From Gammaproteobacteria bacterium (lineage in GTDB: Bacteria > Pseudomonadota > Gammaproteobacteria > Xanthomonadales > Marinicellaceae), in NCBI GenBank assembly GCA_024280395.1, contig JAJRQG010000133.1:1-55958 (forward strand): a stretch of 55,958 bases of DNA, read 5' to 3'. The notes beneath the pieces were generated by a model. That model saw only the letters and a list, made by a program, of their open reading frames with translations, was not told the origin of the DNA and searched no databases. Each line of letters opens with the position of its first letter. Positions within the stretch are counted from its first letter, which is position 1. Positions 24,584-33,476 of the stretch are shown piece by piece. A program made the translations under genes and the position numbers.

Positions 24584-25552
24584 CTAATTTGATAAAAATT
24601 CTTTAAACCAAGGCGGTGGCTTTTTCTCGATAGGATGTTTGAAATTGTGTTCTGAAAAGAGTTTATGGCAAAATTTTGGGATTTTATCAGAAGAAATATT
24701 TTGACCTGTGTAGTTATTGGCCACAGCTTGAAAATAATACCGTGCCAAGCTCCGACCTAATAATGATTTTGGAAACATACTATCTCTGACAAATGCATCT
24801 TTCTTCATTTCACTTTTAACTTTTATAAAATCTTCATCTGTATCTCTATAAAAATAATCTGGGAAAGTTAACACCATCCCATCGTTAATAACTGGATTTA
24901 CCTCATAAGCCACACATTCTCCAAATATATGTGCATAAGTTTCATTTCTTAATAGATTCATTCTGTCTAAATTTTCATAGTTAGCGAGAAAATGGAAAAG
25001 CTCATGAGGTAACAAACTAACCACCTTCAATCCTAGCATCTCAATACCATTTTGACCTTTTGGCAATGTAGCAATGAACGTTAATTCAACTGGCTGGAGA
25101 CTTCTAGGTTTAATTTTTTCTGAATATAACAAACCATAATTTTCAGGCAGGATAATTAAATTGAATGCCAAATCAAATGGCTTTAATTCTAAATAATTAA
25201 TATACTTTTCAATTTCAGCGCTAAGAGCATTTAAATATTTTAAATCGTAATTTATTGGTTTTATTTGATCTACAAATTCAGGATAAGTTTGTAATTTTAC
25301 AGTTACATGACCATTCACTATTTGTCTTAGAACCACGGCATTCTCTTTAATTTTATATTGAACTTCTCCAATAGTTCGTGATTCAATTGTATAAGATTTG
25401 CTTATTTTATTGTATTTCACAGACATGGCAATTGACCAATTTTCATTTAGGTCTTTAATCTTCTTTGCGAAAACACCATTAAGACAAACCAACATTAACA
25501 AAACAAACCATTTTATGTTTAATGGTTTGTTTATAGTTATTACTCTATTCAT
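24584..25552 (-). CDS. Secreted putative zinc metalloprotease (HExxH), unknown family
   Basis: This 322-residue protein is read from the ATG at 25552, which overlaps the upstream stop (TGATG); a TTG one codon earlier is less likely. A signal peptide or anchor occupies about residues 13-29 (WFVLLMLVCLNGVFA). The notable motif is HELFH at 183-187, within LPHELFHFLANYE, followed by NETYAHIFGECVAYE whose glutamates could supply a third zinc ligand as in gluzincins. No other domain is recognised. It is coupled to a lipoprotein gene just upstream, suggesting that the two act together in the envelope. Protease activity is inferred from the motif only. Confidence 0.65.
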   Translation of the reverse strand: MNRVITINKPLNIKWFVLLMLVCLNGVFAKKIKDLNENWSIAMSVKYNKISKSYTIESRTIGEVQYKIKENAVVLRQIVNGHVTVKLQTYPEFVDQIKPINYDLKYLNALSAEIEKYINYLELKPFDLAFNLIILPENYGLLYSEKIKPRSLQPVELTFIATLPKGQNGIEMLGLKVVSLLPHELFHFLANYENLDRMNLLRNETYAHIFGECVAYEVNPVINDGMVLTFPDYFYRDTDEDFIKVKSEMKKDAFVRDSMFPKSLLGRSLARYYFQAVANNYTGQNISSDKIPKFCHKLFSEHNFKHPIEKKPPPWFKEFLSN

Positions 25553-26076
25553 CAAAATCTATTTATATCCGCATCATTAAGATAAAAGCTACGACTTGCA
25601 CCGATTGATGAGCCATCATACTCAAAAACAGCTGTCAATGTATTACTCCCTACTTGGCCATCAGTCTCTATTCCAGAAATATCAAAGTCAATTATATAAT
25701 CATTTTGCAAATGAGTGTTGACCCAAGTTGACATTGATGATTTTTCTGAAGGGTAAATGAAATTACCAACACTATACCAATTAAAAACAGATGATGCAAC
25801 TACACTTCCTGAAGTGTTTTTAATACTTAAAACAAAAGTTCCTGATGCCGTGACTAAATTTACATTGGATTGAGATAAGTTCAACCTGACAAGAGAAGCG
25901 TCAAACCCACCATCAGAAGATTTCCAAGTCTTGCGGAAAAATATTGCGCCATTACAACTGGAGCTCGTTGTATTTCCTACGCAACCAAAATCATTCACAC
26001 CAACAGTGGTGTTATCACAACCTGTCAAAGCCAAAGTACCAATAAGTGAGGCGATCAAAATTAAAATTTTCTTCAT
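25552..26076 (-). CDS. Lipoprotein, unknown function
   Basis: The 174-residue protein has a lipoprotein signal peptide with lipobox LTGC (Cys20). The mature part is Ser/Thr/Asn-rich and probably beta-structured (FVLSIKNTSGSVV, TLTAVFEYDGSS), with a second disulfide-capable cysteine pair (FGCVGNTTSSSC). It resembles extracellular or outer-membrane beta-sandwich proteins, but no family is recognised. AGGA lies just upstream of the ATG. A run of nine C lies 37 bp upstream of the start and could alter its expression. It is translationally coupled to the HExxH protein. Confidence 0.6.
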   Translation of the reverse strand: MKKILILIASLIGTLALTGCDNTTVGVNDFGCVGNTTSSSCNGAIFFRKTWKSSDGGFDASLVRLNLSQSNVNLVTASGTFVLSIKNTSGSVVASSVFNWYSVGNFIYPSEKSSMSTWVNTHLQNDYIIDFDISGIETDGQVGSNTLTAVFEYDGSSIGASRSFYLNDADINRF

Positions 26077-26112
26077 TTTTATATTCCTATTTTAGTGAGA
26101 GCCTAGATATTA

Positions 26113-26121
26113 CCCCCCCCC
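26113..26121. repeat. C9 homopolymer tract in a divergent promoter region
   Basis: Nine consecutive C residues lie in otherwise AT-rich DNA, 37 bp upstream of the lipoprotein start and about 95 bp upstream of the nitroreductase start. Such tracts are prone to slippage. Confidence 0.8.
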
Positions 26122-26215
26122 GAAATATTTTTGTCAAGTAATTATTAAATATTTTTAAAGACTTTATTTTCATTGTTTTTTCATTTATTGCTTTTTGTCG
26201 TTATACTTCACACCC

Positions 26216-26779
26216 ATGAATAAACAATTATTAAATCTATTGAAAACCCGTCGTTCGGTGCTATCAAAGAATTTATCAGCACCTGGTCCGGATAAAGAAC
26301 AACTGGATACCATTTTAGAAATCGCAACCAGAGTGCCAGATCACCGAAAACTTGAACCTTGGCGCTTTATTGTGATTCAGGGTGATGCTAGAAAAAAACT
26401 GGGCGAACAGTTTTGTAAAATTAAACTGGCTGATTGTGAGTTAACAGATGATCAAATTAAAGCAGAGACAAATCGCTACAATCATGCGCCAGTGGTTATT
26501 GTTGTGGTATTTTCGCCGGTTGAACACAAAACACCTGTATTTGAACAGTTATTGTCTTGCGGAGCAGTTTGCCAACATGTAAATTTGGCCGCATTGGCAT
26601 TGGAGTTTAACAGCCAATGGGTCACCAACTGGTGTGCTTTTGATAAAGGAGCTCAAAAAGAACTGGGTTTAAAACCCCATGAATCCATTGCTGGATTTAT
26701 TCATATAGGTACAGCCCAATGTACCCCCAATGATAGACAACGTCCTGATTTGAATAAAAAAGTAAACTACTATACTTAG
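26216..26779 (+). CDS. Nitroreductase family protein (YdjA-like)
   Basis: The 187-residue protein is read from ATG 26216; an upstream non-ATG start at 26195 is possible but not needed. It has the short nitroreductase fold of the YdjA type: LKTRRSVLSK, ILEIATRVPDHRKLEPWRFIVI (FMN-binding Arg/His segment), CQHVNLAALAL and a C-terminal GFIHIGTA. It is expected to bind FMN and reduce nitro-aromatics or quinones with NAD(P)H as a cytosolic dimer. The physiological substrate is unknown. No clear Shine-Dalgarno precedes either start. Confidence 0.88.
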   Translation: MNKQLLNLLKTRRSVLSKNLSAPGPDKEQLDTILEIATRVPDHRKLEPWRFIVIQGDARKKLGEQFCKIKLADCELTDDQIKAETNRYNHAPVVIVVVFSPVEHKTPVFEQLLSCGAVCQHVNLAALALEFNSQWVTNWCAFDKGAQKELGLKPHESIAGFIHIGTAQCTPNDRQRPDLNKKVNYYT

Positions 26780-26894
26780 CTTAATTGCCTACATATTAGC
26801 TTACACTAATTAATGACATAAATACGAAAGCTAATTGACTTGTGAATTTAATGGCAATTATAATGATTGGCTGAAAATTAGGGTTGTATAAAGT

Positions 26895-28451
26895 ATGAAT
26901 GAATTAATTGCATCACAAGGCATAAGCTTCACTTCGATTTCGCGAGGAATATTAGGGATGACAGTTTTGATTGCCATCGCTTATATTTTTAGTTCTGATA
27001 GAAAATCCATTTCTTGGAAAGTCGTGGGTATTGGTTTATTGATGCAGCTAATCATTGCAGTTGGTGTCTTGTATGTGCCAGCAGTCAAAGGGATTTTTGA
27101 ATTCATCGGTGCTAGATTTGTTGATGTAATGAATTTCACCAAAGCAGGAGTTGGCTTTTTATTTAATTCATTTGCGACTGGAAAAATGGAATCACCCATA
27201 ATAACATTTGCCTTTGTAATCTTACCCACAATCGTCTTCTTTTCCGCACTGACTTCAGTCTTATTTTTCTTAGGAGTAATACAGAAAGTTGTTAAAGGAC
27301 TAGCGATTGTACTCACCAAAACATTAAATATATCAGGCGCTGAGAGCCTTTCTGTAGCTGGCAATATATTTTTGGGCCAAACCGAAGCCCCTTTGATGAT
27401 CAAGGCCTATCTGGCAAAAATGAACAAGTCAGAAATTATGTTGGTGATGATTGGCGGTATGGCAACGGTTGCCGGAGGAGTATTGGCTGCTTATGTTAAC
27501 TTTTTAGGTGGCGATGATCCTGTACAACAGGCTTTTTATGCCAAACATTTATTGAGCGCTTCTGTCATGGCAGCGCCTGGTGCTATTGTTGTAGCCAAAA
27601 TGCTCATGCCGCAAGCAGAAAATATTGACAGTAATATTGAAGTAAAAAAAGAAACAGCTGGCTCAAACTTTCTTGATGCAATGGCAACGGGCACTTCAGA
27701 AGGCTTAAAATTAGCCATGAATATTGGTGCTATGTTGTTGGTGTTTTTCGCATTCATTGCCATGGCAAATTATATTTTGGAAAAAGTTGGTAGCTATACA
27801 ACTTATATCGACTGGATTATATCTCTTGTATTTGCAATAGCAATTGGCTACTGGAAACGTGACAACAATAAACCCATTAAAACATTTGTACTTTCTTTCA
27901 TCTCTTTTGTTTTCGTGCTGATGATGTATAAATACTTCCGAGTAGTTTTAAACAACGTAAGCATAGTCAATAGCTTTTTGCCCTTTTTAGATTACAAATT
28001 TGTACCTGGCGACTTTCAAGTTGGATACAGTGTCAGTCAGTGGATTGCAGAAAACACCAATTATGGCAAGCTATCTATGGAATTTATTCTAGGCTATACA
28101 TTTGCACCATTAATGTGGTTAATTGGCGTTGCCAAAGAGGACATGACCATATTGGGTCAATTATTGGGCATTAAACTTATTGCATCAGAATTTGTCGCAT
28201 ACATTAACCTTGCAGATTTTAAAGATGTGAGCAATGCCATGCATATAACGCACCAAAAATCTGTCATGATAGCCACCTATATGCTATGTGGATTCGCAAA
28301 CTTTGCATCTATCGGCATACAAGTAGGCGGCATAGGACAACTGGCACCCAACCAAAGAAAACGCTTGTCAGAATTTGGCATGAAGGCTCTTTTGGGCGGA
28401 ATGCTGGCTTCATTGTTGTCTGCCAATATTGCTGGCATGTTGGTAGGTTAA
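26895..28451 (+). CDS. Concentrative nucleoside transporter (NupC/CNT family), extended
   Basis: The 518-residue membrane protein carries CNT signatures: SGAESLSVAGNIFLGQTEAPL (about 151-171), MATVAGGVLAAYVNFLG (about 189-205), GYTFAPLMWLIGV and CGFANFASIGIQVGG. It would import nucleosides with Na+ or H+. Bacterial CNTs are usually about 400-425 residues; the extra length is mainly a hydrophobic stretch around residues 305-375 (YWKRDNNKP onward), adding one or two helices. The neighbours do not indicate specificity. Confidence 0.9.
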   Translation: MNELIASQGISFTSISRGILGMTVLIAIAYIFSSDRKSISWKVVGIGLLMQLIIAVGVLYVPAVKGIFEFIGARFVDVMNFTKAGVGFLFNSFATGKMESPIITFAFVILPTIVFFSALTSVLFFLGVIQKVVKGLAIVLTKTLNISGAESLSVAGNIFLGQTEAPLMIKAYLAKMNKSEIMLVMIGGMATVAGGVLAAYVNFLGGDDPVQQAFYAKHLLSASVMAAPGAIVVAKMLMPQAENIDSNIEVKKETAGSNFLDAMATGTSEGLKLAMNIGAMLLVFFAFIAMANYILEKVGSYTTYIDWIISLVFAIAIGYWKRDNNKPIKTFVLSFISFVFVLMMYKYFRVVLNNVSIVNSFLPFLDYKFVPGDFQVGYSVSQWIAENTNYGKLSMEFILGYTFAPLMWLIGVAKEDMTILGQLLGIKLIASEFVAYINLADFKDVSNAMHITHQKSVMIATYMLCGFANFASIGIQVGGIGQLAPNQRKRLSEFGMKALLGGMLASLLSANIAGMLVG

Positions 28452-28499
28452 AAAAATACAATTAAACTATACATAAATATTCACAATAGGAAAAATCGA

Positions 28500-30392
28500 A
28501 TGAAAAATTTAATCATACTGCTCTCTCTTGTTTGGTCTTGTCTTGCCACAAGTAAAACAATCCCAATTGAGGATTTTATTAAACCCTCAGAATTTGTCAC
28601 CGTTTCAATATCTCCAGATGGCTCTAAGTTAGCTGGAGTTTTAGAACTTGAAGACCGAGATAAAGTTGCTGTTATAGATTTAAAAAGTATGAAGCCCTTA
28701 TCTGCCAAAGAATTTGGCGAAAAACGTAAAGTTAGAAATATCACCTGGGCTAACAACGATACAGTCTTAATGAGCGTACAAAAAATTGAAGGTTATCTGG
28801 ATAGAAAAGGCAAATGGGATGGCATTTATGCCATGAAATTTAATGGCAAAAATTCAAAAGCAATATTCGCTCCAGGAAATACTTACGGAGTTTCAATTAT
28901 AGATGGTATGCCTAACAATAAAAGGAAAATACTCATTCGTGAAGCCAAAAGAGGTGGTGTTCATAATTTCATATATGACTTAAGATCAAAAAAATCAAAA
29001 ATGTTGGCAATGCCTGCTGACAAGTACGCTTCAGCTCCTTCATTAGATACAAAATATCGACCTGTTGTTTCTGTTGGCTTTGATTTAGATACAGAAAGTA
29101 CTTATTTACAATACAAAACAGGAGAATCAAAATCTTGGAAAAAACTGGATCTAGCCGAAGGAAAGAAAGAAATAACCACTTATTTTGGTGGCAACAGTAA
29201 CGAACCAAATATTGTGTATATTCTTTCAAACCATGACGCGCCAACTGTTGGCCTTTTCAAATTAAATTTAACCAATGGCAATCTAAAATTACTGTATAGA
29301 AATGATAAAGTTGACATATCTGGAAGTATTGAAAATGCAGAAAATGAAACCATTGGATTTACTCTGGTACCTGATTATCCAGAGGTGGTTTGGGTCAATA
29401 AAAAAGATCCAATTACTCTGGTTTACAAGGGGCTAAAACAGTCTTTTCCTGGTCAAGCAATAGATATATTCAACTTTACTTTGGATAAGAAACAAATGGT
29501 TTTCAGAGTTTCAAGCGATACCAATCCAGGTGAATATTTTTTATTGGACTTAAGTACCAACAAAATCAAATCATTGGTTAAAAAACGCAGTTGGATGGAC
29601 CCCAAAGAAATGGCAAAAATGAAATCCATCACTATAAAAGCAAGAGACGGAAAAGAGTTGCACGGTTACTTAACTTTGCCTCCTGGCAAAGACCCTAAAA
29701 ATTTACCTTTCGTCATAAATCCACATGGTGGACCAATTGCAAGAGACTATTGGGGTTTTAACCCTGAAGTACAGCTAATGGCAAATAGAGGCTATGCGGT
29801 ATTACAACTCAACTATCGTGGCTCTAGCGGATATGGCCTAGACTTTCAGCAAGCTGGGTATTTAAAATGGGGCAGTGAAATGCAAGACGACCTTACCGAT
29901 GCGACAATGTGGGCAGTTAACCAAGGTATCGCTGACAAAGAACGTCTATGTATTTATGGTGGCTCTTATGGAGGTTATGCAACTTTACAAAGTCTTGTTC
30001 GAGAACCTGATTTATATAAATGTGGTATTGGCTATGTCGGTGTTTACGATTTAAAGAAAATGCGAACTTGTGGTGATACTGCTGCGAAGAATGGCAAGCG
30101 TGGTCGTGACTATTTGACCAAAATCAATGGAACAGATAATAATATGTTGCGTGAATTTTCACCTGCTTTTAACACCAACAAAATCAAAGCCAAGGTTTTA
30201 TTAGCTCATGGTGAAGATGATGTACGTGTACCCATGTGTCAATTAAACTCATTGGTTAAAGGCCTAAAATCAACAGGCGTTGACTATGAAGTCATGACTC
30301 GTGATGAAGGCCATGGCTATCAAGACCCTAAAAACAGAATGGACTTTTATTCCCGACTACTGAGCTTTCTAGACGAAAATATAGGCCATTAA
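28500..30392 (+). CDS. S9 family serine peptidase (prolyl oligopeptidase type)
   Basis: The 630-residue protein has a signal peptide (MKNLIILLSLVWSCLATS), so it is periplasmic. A seven-bladed-propeller-like N-terminal part spans about 25-370 (FVTVSISPDGSKLAGVLELE). The alpha/beta hydrolase domain contains NPHGGPIARDYWGF (oxyanion region), Ser489 in GGSYGGYA, Asp574 in HGEDDVRVP and His605 in DEGHGYQ, giving a complete catalytic triad. It probably trims oligopeptides. It begins 48 bp after nupC and ends at a strong terminator. Confidence 0.92.
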   Translation: MKNLIILLSLVWSCLATSKTIPIEDFIKPSEFVTVSISPDGSKLAGVLELEDRDKVAVIDLKSMKPLSAKEFGEKRKVRNITWANNDTVLMSVQKIEGYLDRKGKWDGIYAMKFNGKNSKAIFAPGNTYGVSIIDGMPNNKRKILIREAKRGGVHNFIYDLRSKKSKMLAMPADKYASAPSLDTKYRPVVSVGFDLDTESTYLQYKTGESKSWKKLDLAEGKKEITTYFGGNSNEPNIVYILSNHDAPTVGLFKLNLTNGNLKLLYRNDKVDISGSIENAENETIGFTLVPDYPEVVWVNKKDPITLVYKGLKQSFPGQAIDIFNFTLDKKQMVFRVSSDTNPGEYFLLDLSTNKIKSLVKKRSWMDPKEMAKMKSITIKARDGKELHGYLTLPPGKDPKNLPFVINPHGGPIARDYWGFNPEVQLMANRGYAVLQLNYRGSSGYGLDFQQAGYLKWGSEMQDDLTDATMWAVNQGIADKERLCIYGGSYGGYATLQSLVREPDLYKCGIGYVGVYDLKKMRTCGDTAAKNGKRGRDYLTKINGTDNNMLREFSPAFNTNKIKAKVLLAHGEDDVRVPMCQLNSLVKGLKSTGVDYEVMTRDEGHGYQDPKNRMDFYSRLLSFLDENIGH

Positions 30393-30410
30393 TTTTAGAT
30401 TTTGTATTCA

Positions 30411-30438
30411 AAAAGGGAGCAATTGCTCCTTTTTTTTT
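30411..30438 (+). terminator. Rho-independent terminator after the S9 peptidase
   Basis: GGGAGC and GCTCCT pair around AATT, followed by nine T residues. The next gene begins only 13 bp after the T-run. Confidence 0.85.
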
Positions 30439-30451
30439 GTAAACTAATTTC

Positions 30452-31339
30452 ATGAATATACCAGATACATATTTAATTGACGCCAGTATATATGTTTTCA
30501 AAAGCTATTACTCCAATCAGGATTATACTTCAATAAATGGTGAATCAATCAATGCAGTGTATGGTTTTACTCGGTTTCTAACCCAATTCATCCATCAAAC
30601 CAAAGCTACCCATATCGCCTGTGCATTTGATGAATCTTTGGGTACATCCTACCGCAACGAAATTTATCCTGAATACAAGGCCAATCGCGATCCAGCGCCA
30701 GATGATTTGAAACGACAATTTAAACTCTGCCAACAAGTTGCACAGGTGATGGGCATCGCCACCTATTGCGATGGTTATTACGAAGCAGATGATATTATTG
30801 GCACCTTGGCCAATCACCATCATGATTTGGGGCACACCAACCACATTATTACAGCTGATAAAGATTTGGCTCAGTTAATACAAGGCGAAAATGACACTTG
30901 GTGGAATTATGGAAAAGCTGCTGCATTTAACCGCCAAATGGTGTATGAAAAATTTGGTGTTTACCCCAATCAAATAGCCGATTTTTTGGCGCTAACAGGA
31001 GATAGCGTAGATAACATTCCAGGAGTTCCCGGGGTTGGGGCAAAATCAGCTGCTTATTTATTAAATCACTTCAAAACCTTAGAAGAAATAATCGAAAGAC
31101 ACCATGAAGTCTCCTACCTAAGTTTTCGTGGCGCCAAATCGTGCCAAAAGAAAATAGCCAATAACATTGACAAAGCTAGGCTTGCCAAAAAATTAACCAA
31201 TATTGTGCTAGATGTTCCTTTAGACAGTTTTAATCTAAGTAGAAAACCCCTAGACGAAAACCGCATACACAAACTGTTTGATTATTTAAAATTTGGCCCA
31301 CTGTTGCGTAGAAAAATTTTAGAATTAAAAAATATTTAA
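30452..31339 (+). CDS. xni: 5'-3' exonuclease / flap endonuclease (Xni-like)
   Basis: The 295-residue protein corresponds to the stand-alone 5' nuclease domain: LIDASIYVFKSYYS, ACAFDE, YKANRDP, GYYEADDIIGTLA, ITADKDLAQLI and the helix-hairpin-helix region DSVDNIPGVPGVGAKSAAYLL. The metal-binding acidic residues are present. It should cleave DNA flaps, as ExoIX/Xni does, backing up the nuclease domain of DNA polymerase I. The start is unusually close to the upstream terminator and has no visible ribosome site. Confidence 0.88.
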   Translation: MNIPDTYLIDASIYVFKSYYSNQDYTSINGESINAVYGFTRFLTQFIHQTKATHIACAFDESLGTSYRNEIYPEYKANRDPAPDDLKRQFKLCQQVAQVMGIATYCDGYYEADDIIGTLANHHHDLGHTNHIITADKDLAQLIQGENDTWWNYGKAAAFNRQMVYEKFGVYPNQIADFLALTGDSVDNIPGVPGVGAKSAAYLLNHFKTLEEIIERHHEVSYLSFRGAKSCQKKIANNIDKARLAKKLTNIVLDVPLDSFNLSRKPLDENRIHKLFDYLKFGPLLRRKILELKNI

Positions 31340-31403
31340 ATAATCCGACAATGATTGACAAAGGTTGTGATAGAATCATTTTATATAATGAGGAGACTTA
31401 AAG

Positions 31404-32705
31404 TTGTCAAACATTCAAATATTGATTGTCGATGATGAGCCAGATATTTTACAGTTGTTGAAAATATCGCTAGAACGTATGGGATTGACGGTTTTTACCG
31501 CGGCAACTATTTGCGCAGCTAAGAGCGAGCTTGATAAAGTATCCTTCCATTTTTGTTTGACCGATATGAAATTACCTGATGGCAATGGACTGGAGCTGGT
31601 TGAATATGTCTCTGAAAAATACCCATCAACTCCGATTGCTGTTATCACAGCTTATGGCACTATTCACCATGCAGTTGAGGCCTTAAAAAAAGGAGCTTTT
31701 GACTTCATTACTAAACCCATAAGCATACACGTGCTAAGAAGTTTGGTGGCAAATGCCATTAAGAAATCTAGCTCTCCAAACAATCAACAATCCGGGCAAA
31801 GTGAACAAACCAGCCTTGCCGGCTCCTCAAATTACATACAAGAATTAAATAAAACAATTGAGAAACTGTCAAGATCTCAGTCATATATAACAATTAACGG
31901 GCCGTCTTGTACATCCAAAAAGCTTGTGGCCAAATGCATACATTACTTATCTAAGAGAAATGAAAGTAATTTTTACAGTTTCGATTGTATAGAAGATCAC
32001 CAAGAAATCTTTGAGCTATTTGGTGATAAGAGCCATCAAGGATTATTGGTTGAGGCCAATGGCAGCACTTTGTTCCTTGAAAACATTGGAGGTTTGACTT
32101 TAGCCAACCAAAACACTTTGTTGCATATATTATCCCGCAAACAAATTTTATTGGATGATGGCAGCAAGCTAGATTTAGATATTCGATTCATCAGTGCTTG
32201 TAGAGGAGATTTAGAACAGAAAGTTGAAAATGGTGAATTTAAAAGAGAACTGTATGAAAAACTGTGTGTGGTTACAGTTTCTACCATCTCATTAATGCAA
32301 CACAAAGAAGATATTCCTGGTTTATGTAAAATTTTACTCAATGAATATTCAGAAAAATGGCAACAATTGCCCTGTAAAATTGACTCACAGGCATTACATA
32401 CTTTATGCAACTATGACTTCCCTGGCAATGTACTTGAATTAAAAAATATTTTAGAAAGAGCTGCTAACCTTTGTGAAAACAACATCATTAGAGAAACAGA
32501 TTTAGGATTTGATGATGAAAAACAACCAAAATTATTGTCACAACGCCACGATAAAAACTTAGAAGACTATATTGAAGAAATAGAAATTCAAGAAATCACC
32601 AAAGCTTTAGAATTAACCAACAACAATAAAACTGCAGCTGCTAAAGTTTTGGGTATTAGTTTTAGAGCGTTGCGTTACCGCATTAAAAAACTGGGCTTAG
32701 ATTAA
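31404..32705 (+). CDS. pilR: PilR-like response regulator with degenerate AAA+ domain
   Basis: The 433-residue protein uses TTG 31404, supported by AGGAG 8 bp upstream. The receiver is intact (Asp54 in LTDMKLPDG, Thr82, Lys104), and so is the C-terminal Fis-type DNA-binding domain (about 385-433; NNKTAAAKVLGISFRALRYRIKKLGLD is very PilR-like). The central domain is eroded. Walker A is GPSCTSKK (166-173) instead of GESGTGKE. The segment that should hold GAFTGA is missing, with only five residues between ELFG (204-207) and GLLVEANG. Walker B reads LFLENIGG instead of LFLDEIG. It therefore probably cannot activate sigma-54 in the normal way. It overlaps folB by 4 bp, convergently. Confidence 0.85.
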   Translation: MSNIQILIVDDEPDILQLLKISLERMGLTVFTAATICAAKSELDKVSFHFCLTDMKLPDGNGLELVEYVSEKYPSTPIAVITAYGTIHHAVEALKKGAFDFITKPISIHVLRSLVANAIKKSSSPNNQQSGQSEQTSLAGSSNYIQELNKTIEKLSRSQSYITINGPSCTSKKLVAKCIHYLSKRNESNFYSFDCIEDHQEIFELFGDKSHQGLLVEANGSTLFLENIGGLTLANQNTLLHILSRKQILLDDGSKLDLDIRFISACRGDLEQKVENGEFKRELYEKLCVVTVSTISLMQHKEDIPGLCKILLNEYSEKWQQLPCKIDSQALHTLCNYDFPGNVLELKNILERAANLCENNIIRETDLGFDDEKQPKLLSQRHDKNLEDYIEEIEIQEITKALELTNNNKTAAAKVLGISFRALRYRIKKLGLD

Positions 32706-33070
32706 CCTATCTCACTATTGATATTTTTTCTGTGGATACAAATACCAACATTATCAGCCAAATCTAGAGCATTGGGTTTTGACAATTTTATTTTGACATC
32801 AATGACACCTTTTATTTTTAAAATATTCTGTGCAATGGCCTCTGCCAAAGTTTCGATCAGTTGATACGATGATTCACTCACGAAAGTATTGATATCCTTA
32901 CACACCTGATGGTAATCCAATGCATACTTGAGATTGTCTGAAGCTACTGCCTGTGAGGTTTCATAAGACATGTTTATATCGAGAACTAAAGGTTGTTTTG
33001 TATCTCTTTCATTGGGATAAACTCCAATTATCGCATCCACTCGCAGTTTTTCGATGAATATACTGTCCAT
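32702..33070 (-). CDS. folB: Dihydroneopterin aldolase
   Basis: The 122-residue protein matches FolB in length and motifs: IGVYPNERDTKQPLVLDI, ALDYHQVC, LIETLAEAIAQNIL and VKIKLSKPNAL. It cleaves 7,8-dihydroneopterin to 6-hydroxymethyl-dihydropterin and glycolaldehyde in folate synthesis. It is the last gene of a three-gene leftward set (thioesterase, interrupted lipoprotein, folB), starting 1 bp after the preceding reading frame. Confidence 0.93.
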   Translation of the reverse strand: MDSIFIEKLRVDAIIGVYPNERDTKQPLVLDINMSYETSQAVASDNLKYALDYHQVCKDINTFVSESSYQLIETLAEAIAQNILKIKGVIDVKIKLSKPNALDLADNVGICIHRKNINSEIG

Positions 33071-33071
33071 T

Positions 33072-33473
33072 TTACAGCTTAGGTAGTCCTGTAGTTAGAT
33101 ACCATTGCCCCAATTTATCGTTATATTCCCAAGACTGGCGGTCATAAATGGTTTTGGATGTGTTGGTATGAATATTGTAATATTGAATTTCAACATTCTG
33201 TAAAATTGTATTTTCTGCTTTGCCGGGTTGAATAGGTGATTCAAGATAGCGACTGACTTTGAACTGTTTCAACCTTTGTAATTTAAATTGGCTCGGGCTC
33301 TCTATACCTTAACCGCTTTTTAACAAGATTGATGCGCCATCAAAGTTTGACCAACGAATTAAGGATGCATATTTATACAGCGTTTCGTCTAGGTTTCTTT
33401 TCTTGTTAGATTTTCCTCCACAAGAAGTTAAAACAAGTGCTGCAAAGAATACAGTCAATAGAGAATTTTTCAT
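33072..33473 (-). pseudogene. Lipoprotein gene interrupted by an in-frame TAA
   Basis: The ATG at 33473 opens a lipoprotein (signal peptide MKNSLLTVFFAALVLTSC, lipobox LTSC, Cys18). After 54 codons the frame meets TAA at 33311-33309, then continues in the same frame to a normal stop at 33072; together it would make 133 residues. Both halves look like one gammaproteobacterial hypothetical family: LDETLYKYASLIRWSNFD before the stop, and RLKQFKVSRY and GQWYLTTGLPKL after it. The preceding gene ends 3 bp upstream and folB starts 1 bp downstream, the spacing of an intact operon member. Either a recent nonsense mutation, readthrough, or a sequence error. Confidence 0.75.
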
Positions 33474-33476
33474 GAT

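Noticed and set aside
26795..26835. Inverted ATTAGCTT/AAGCTAAT arms before the nucleoside transporter
   Set aside because: Only 8 bp, AT-rich and 25 bp apart; likely chance or a weak operator, not strong enough to call.
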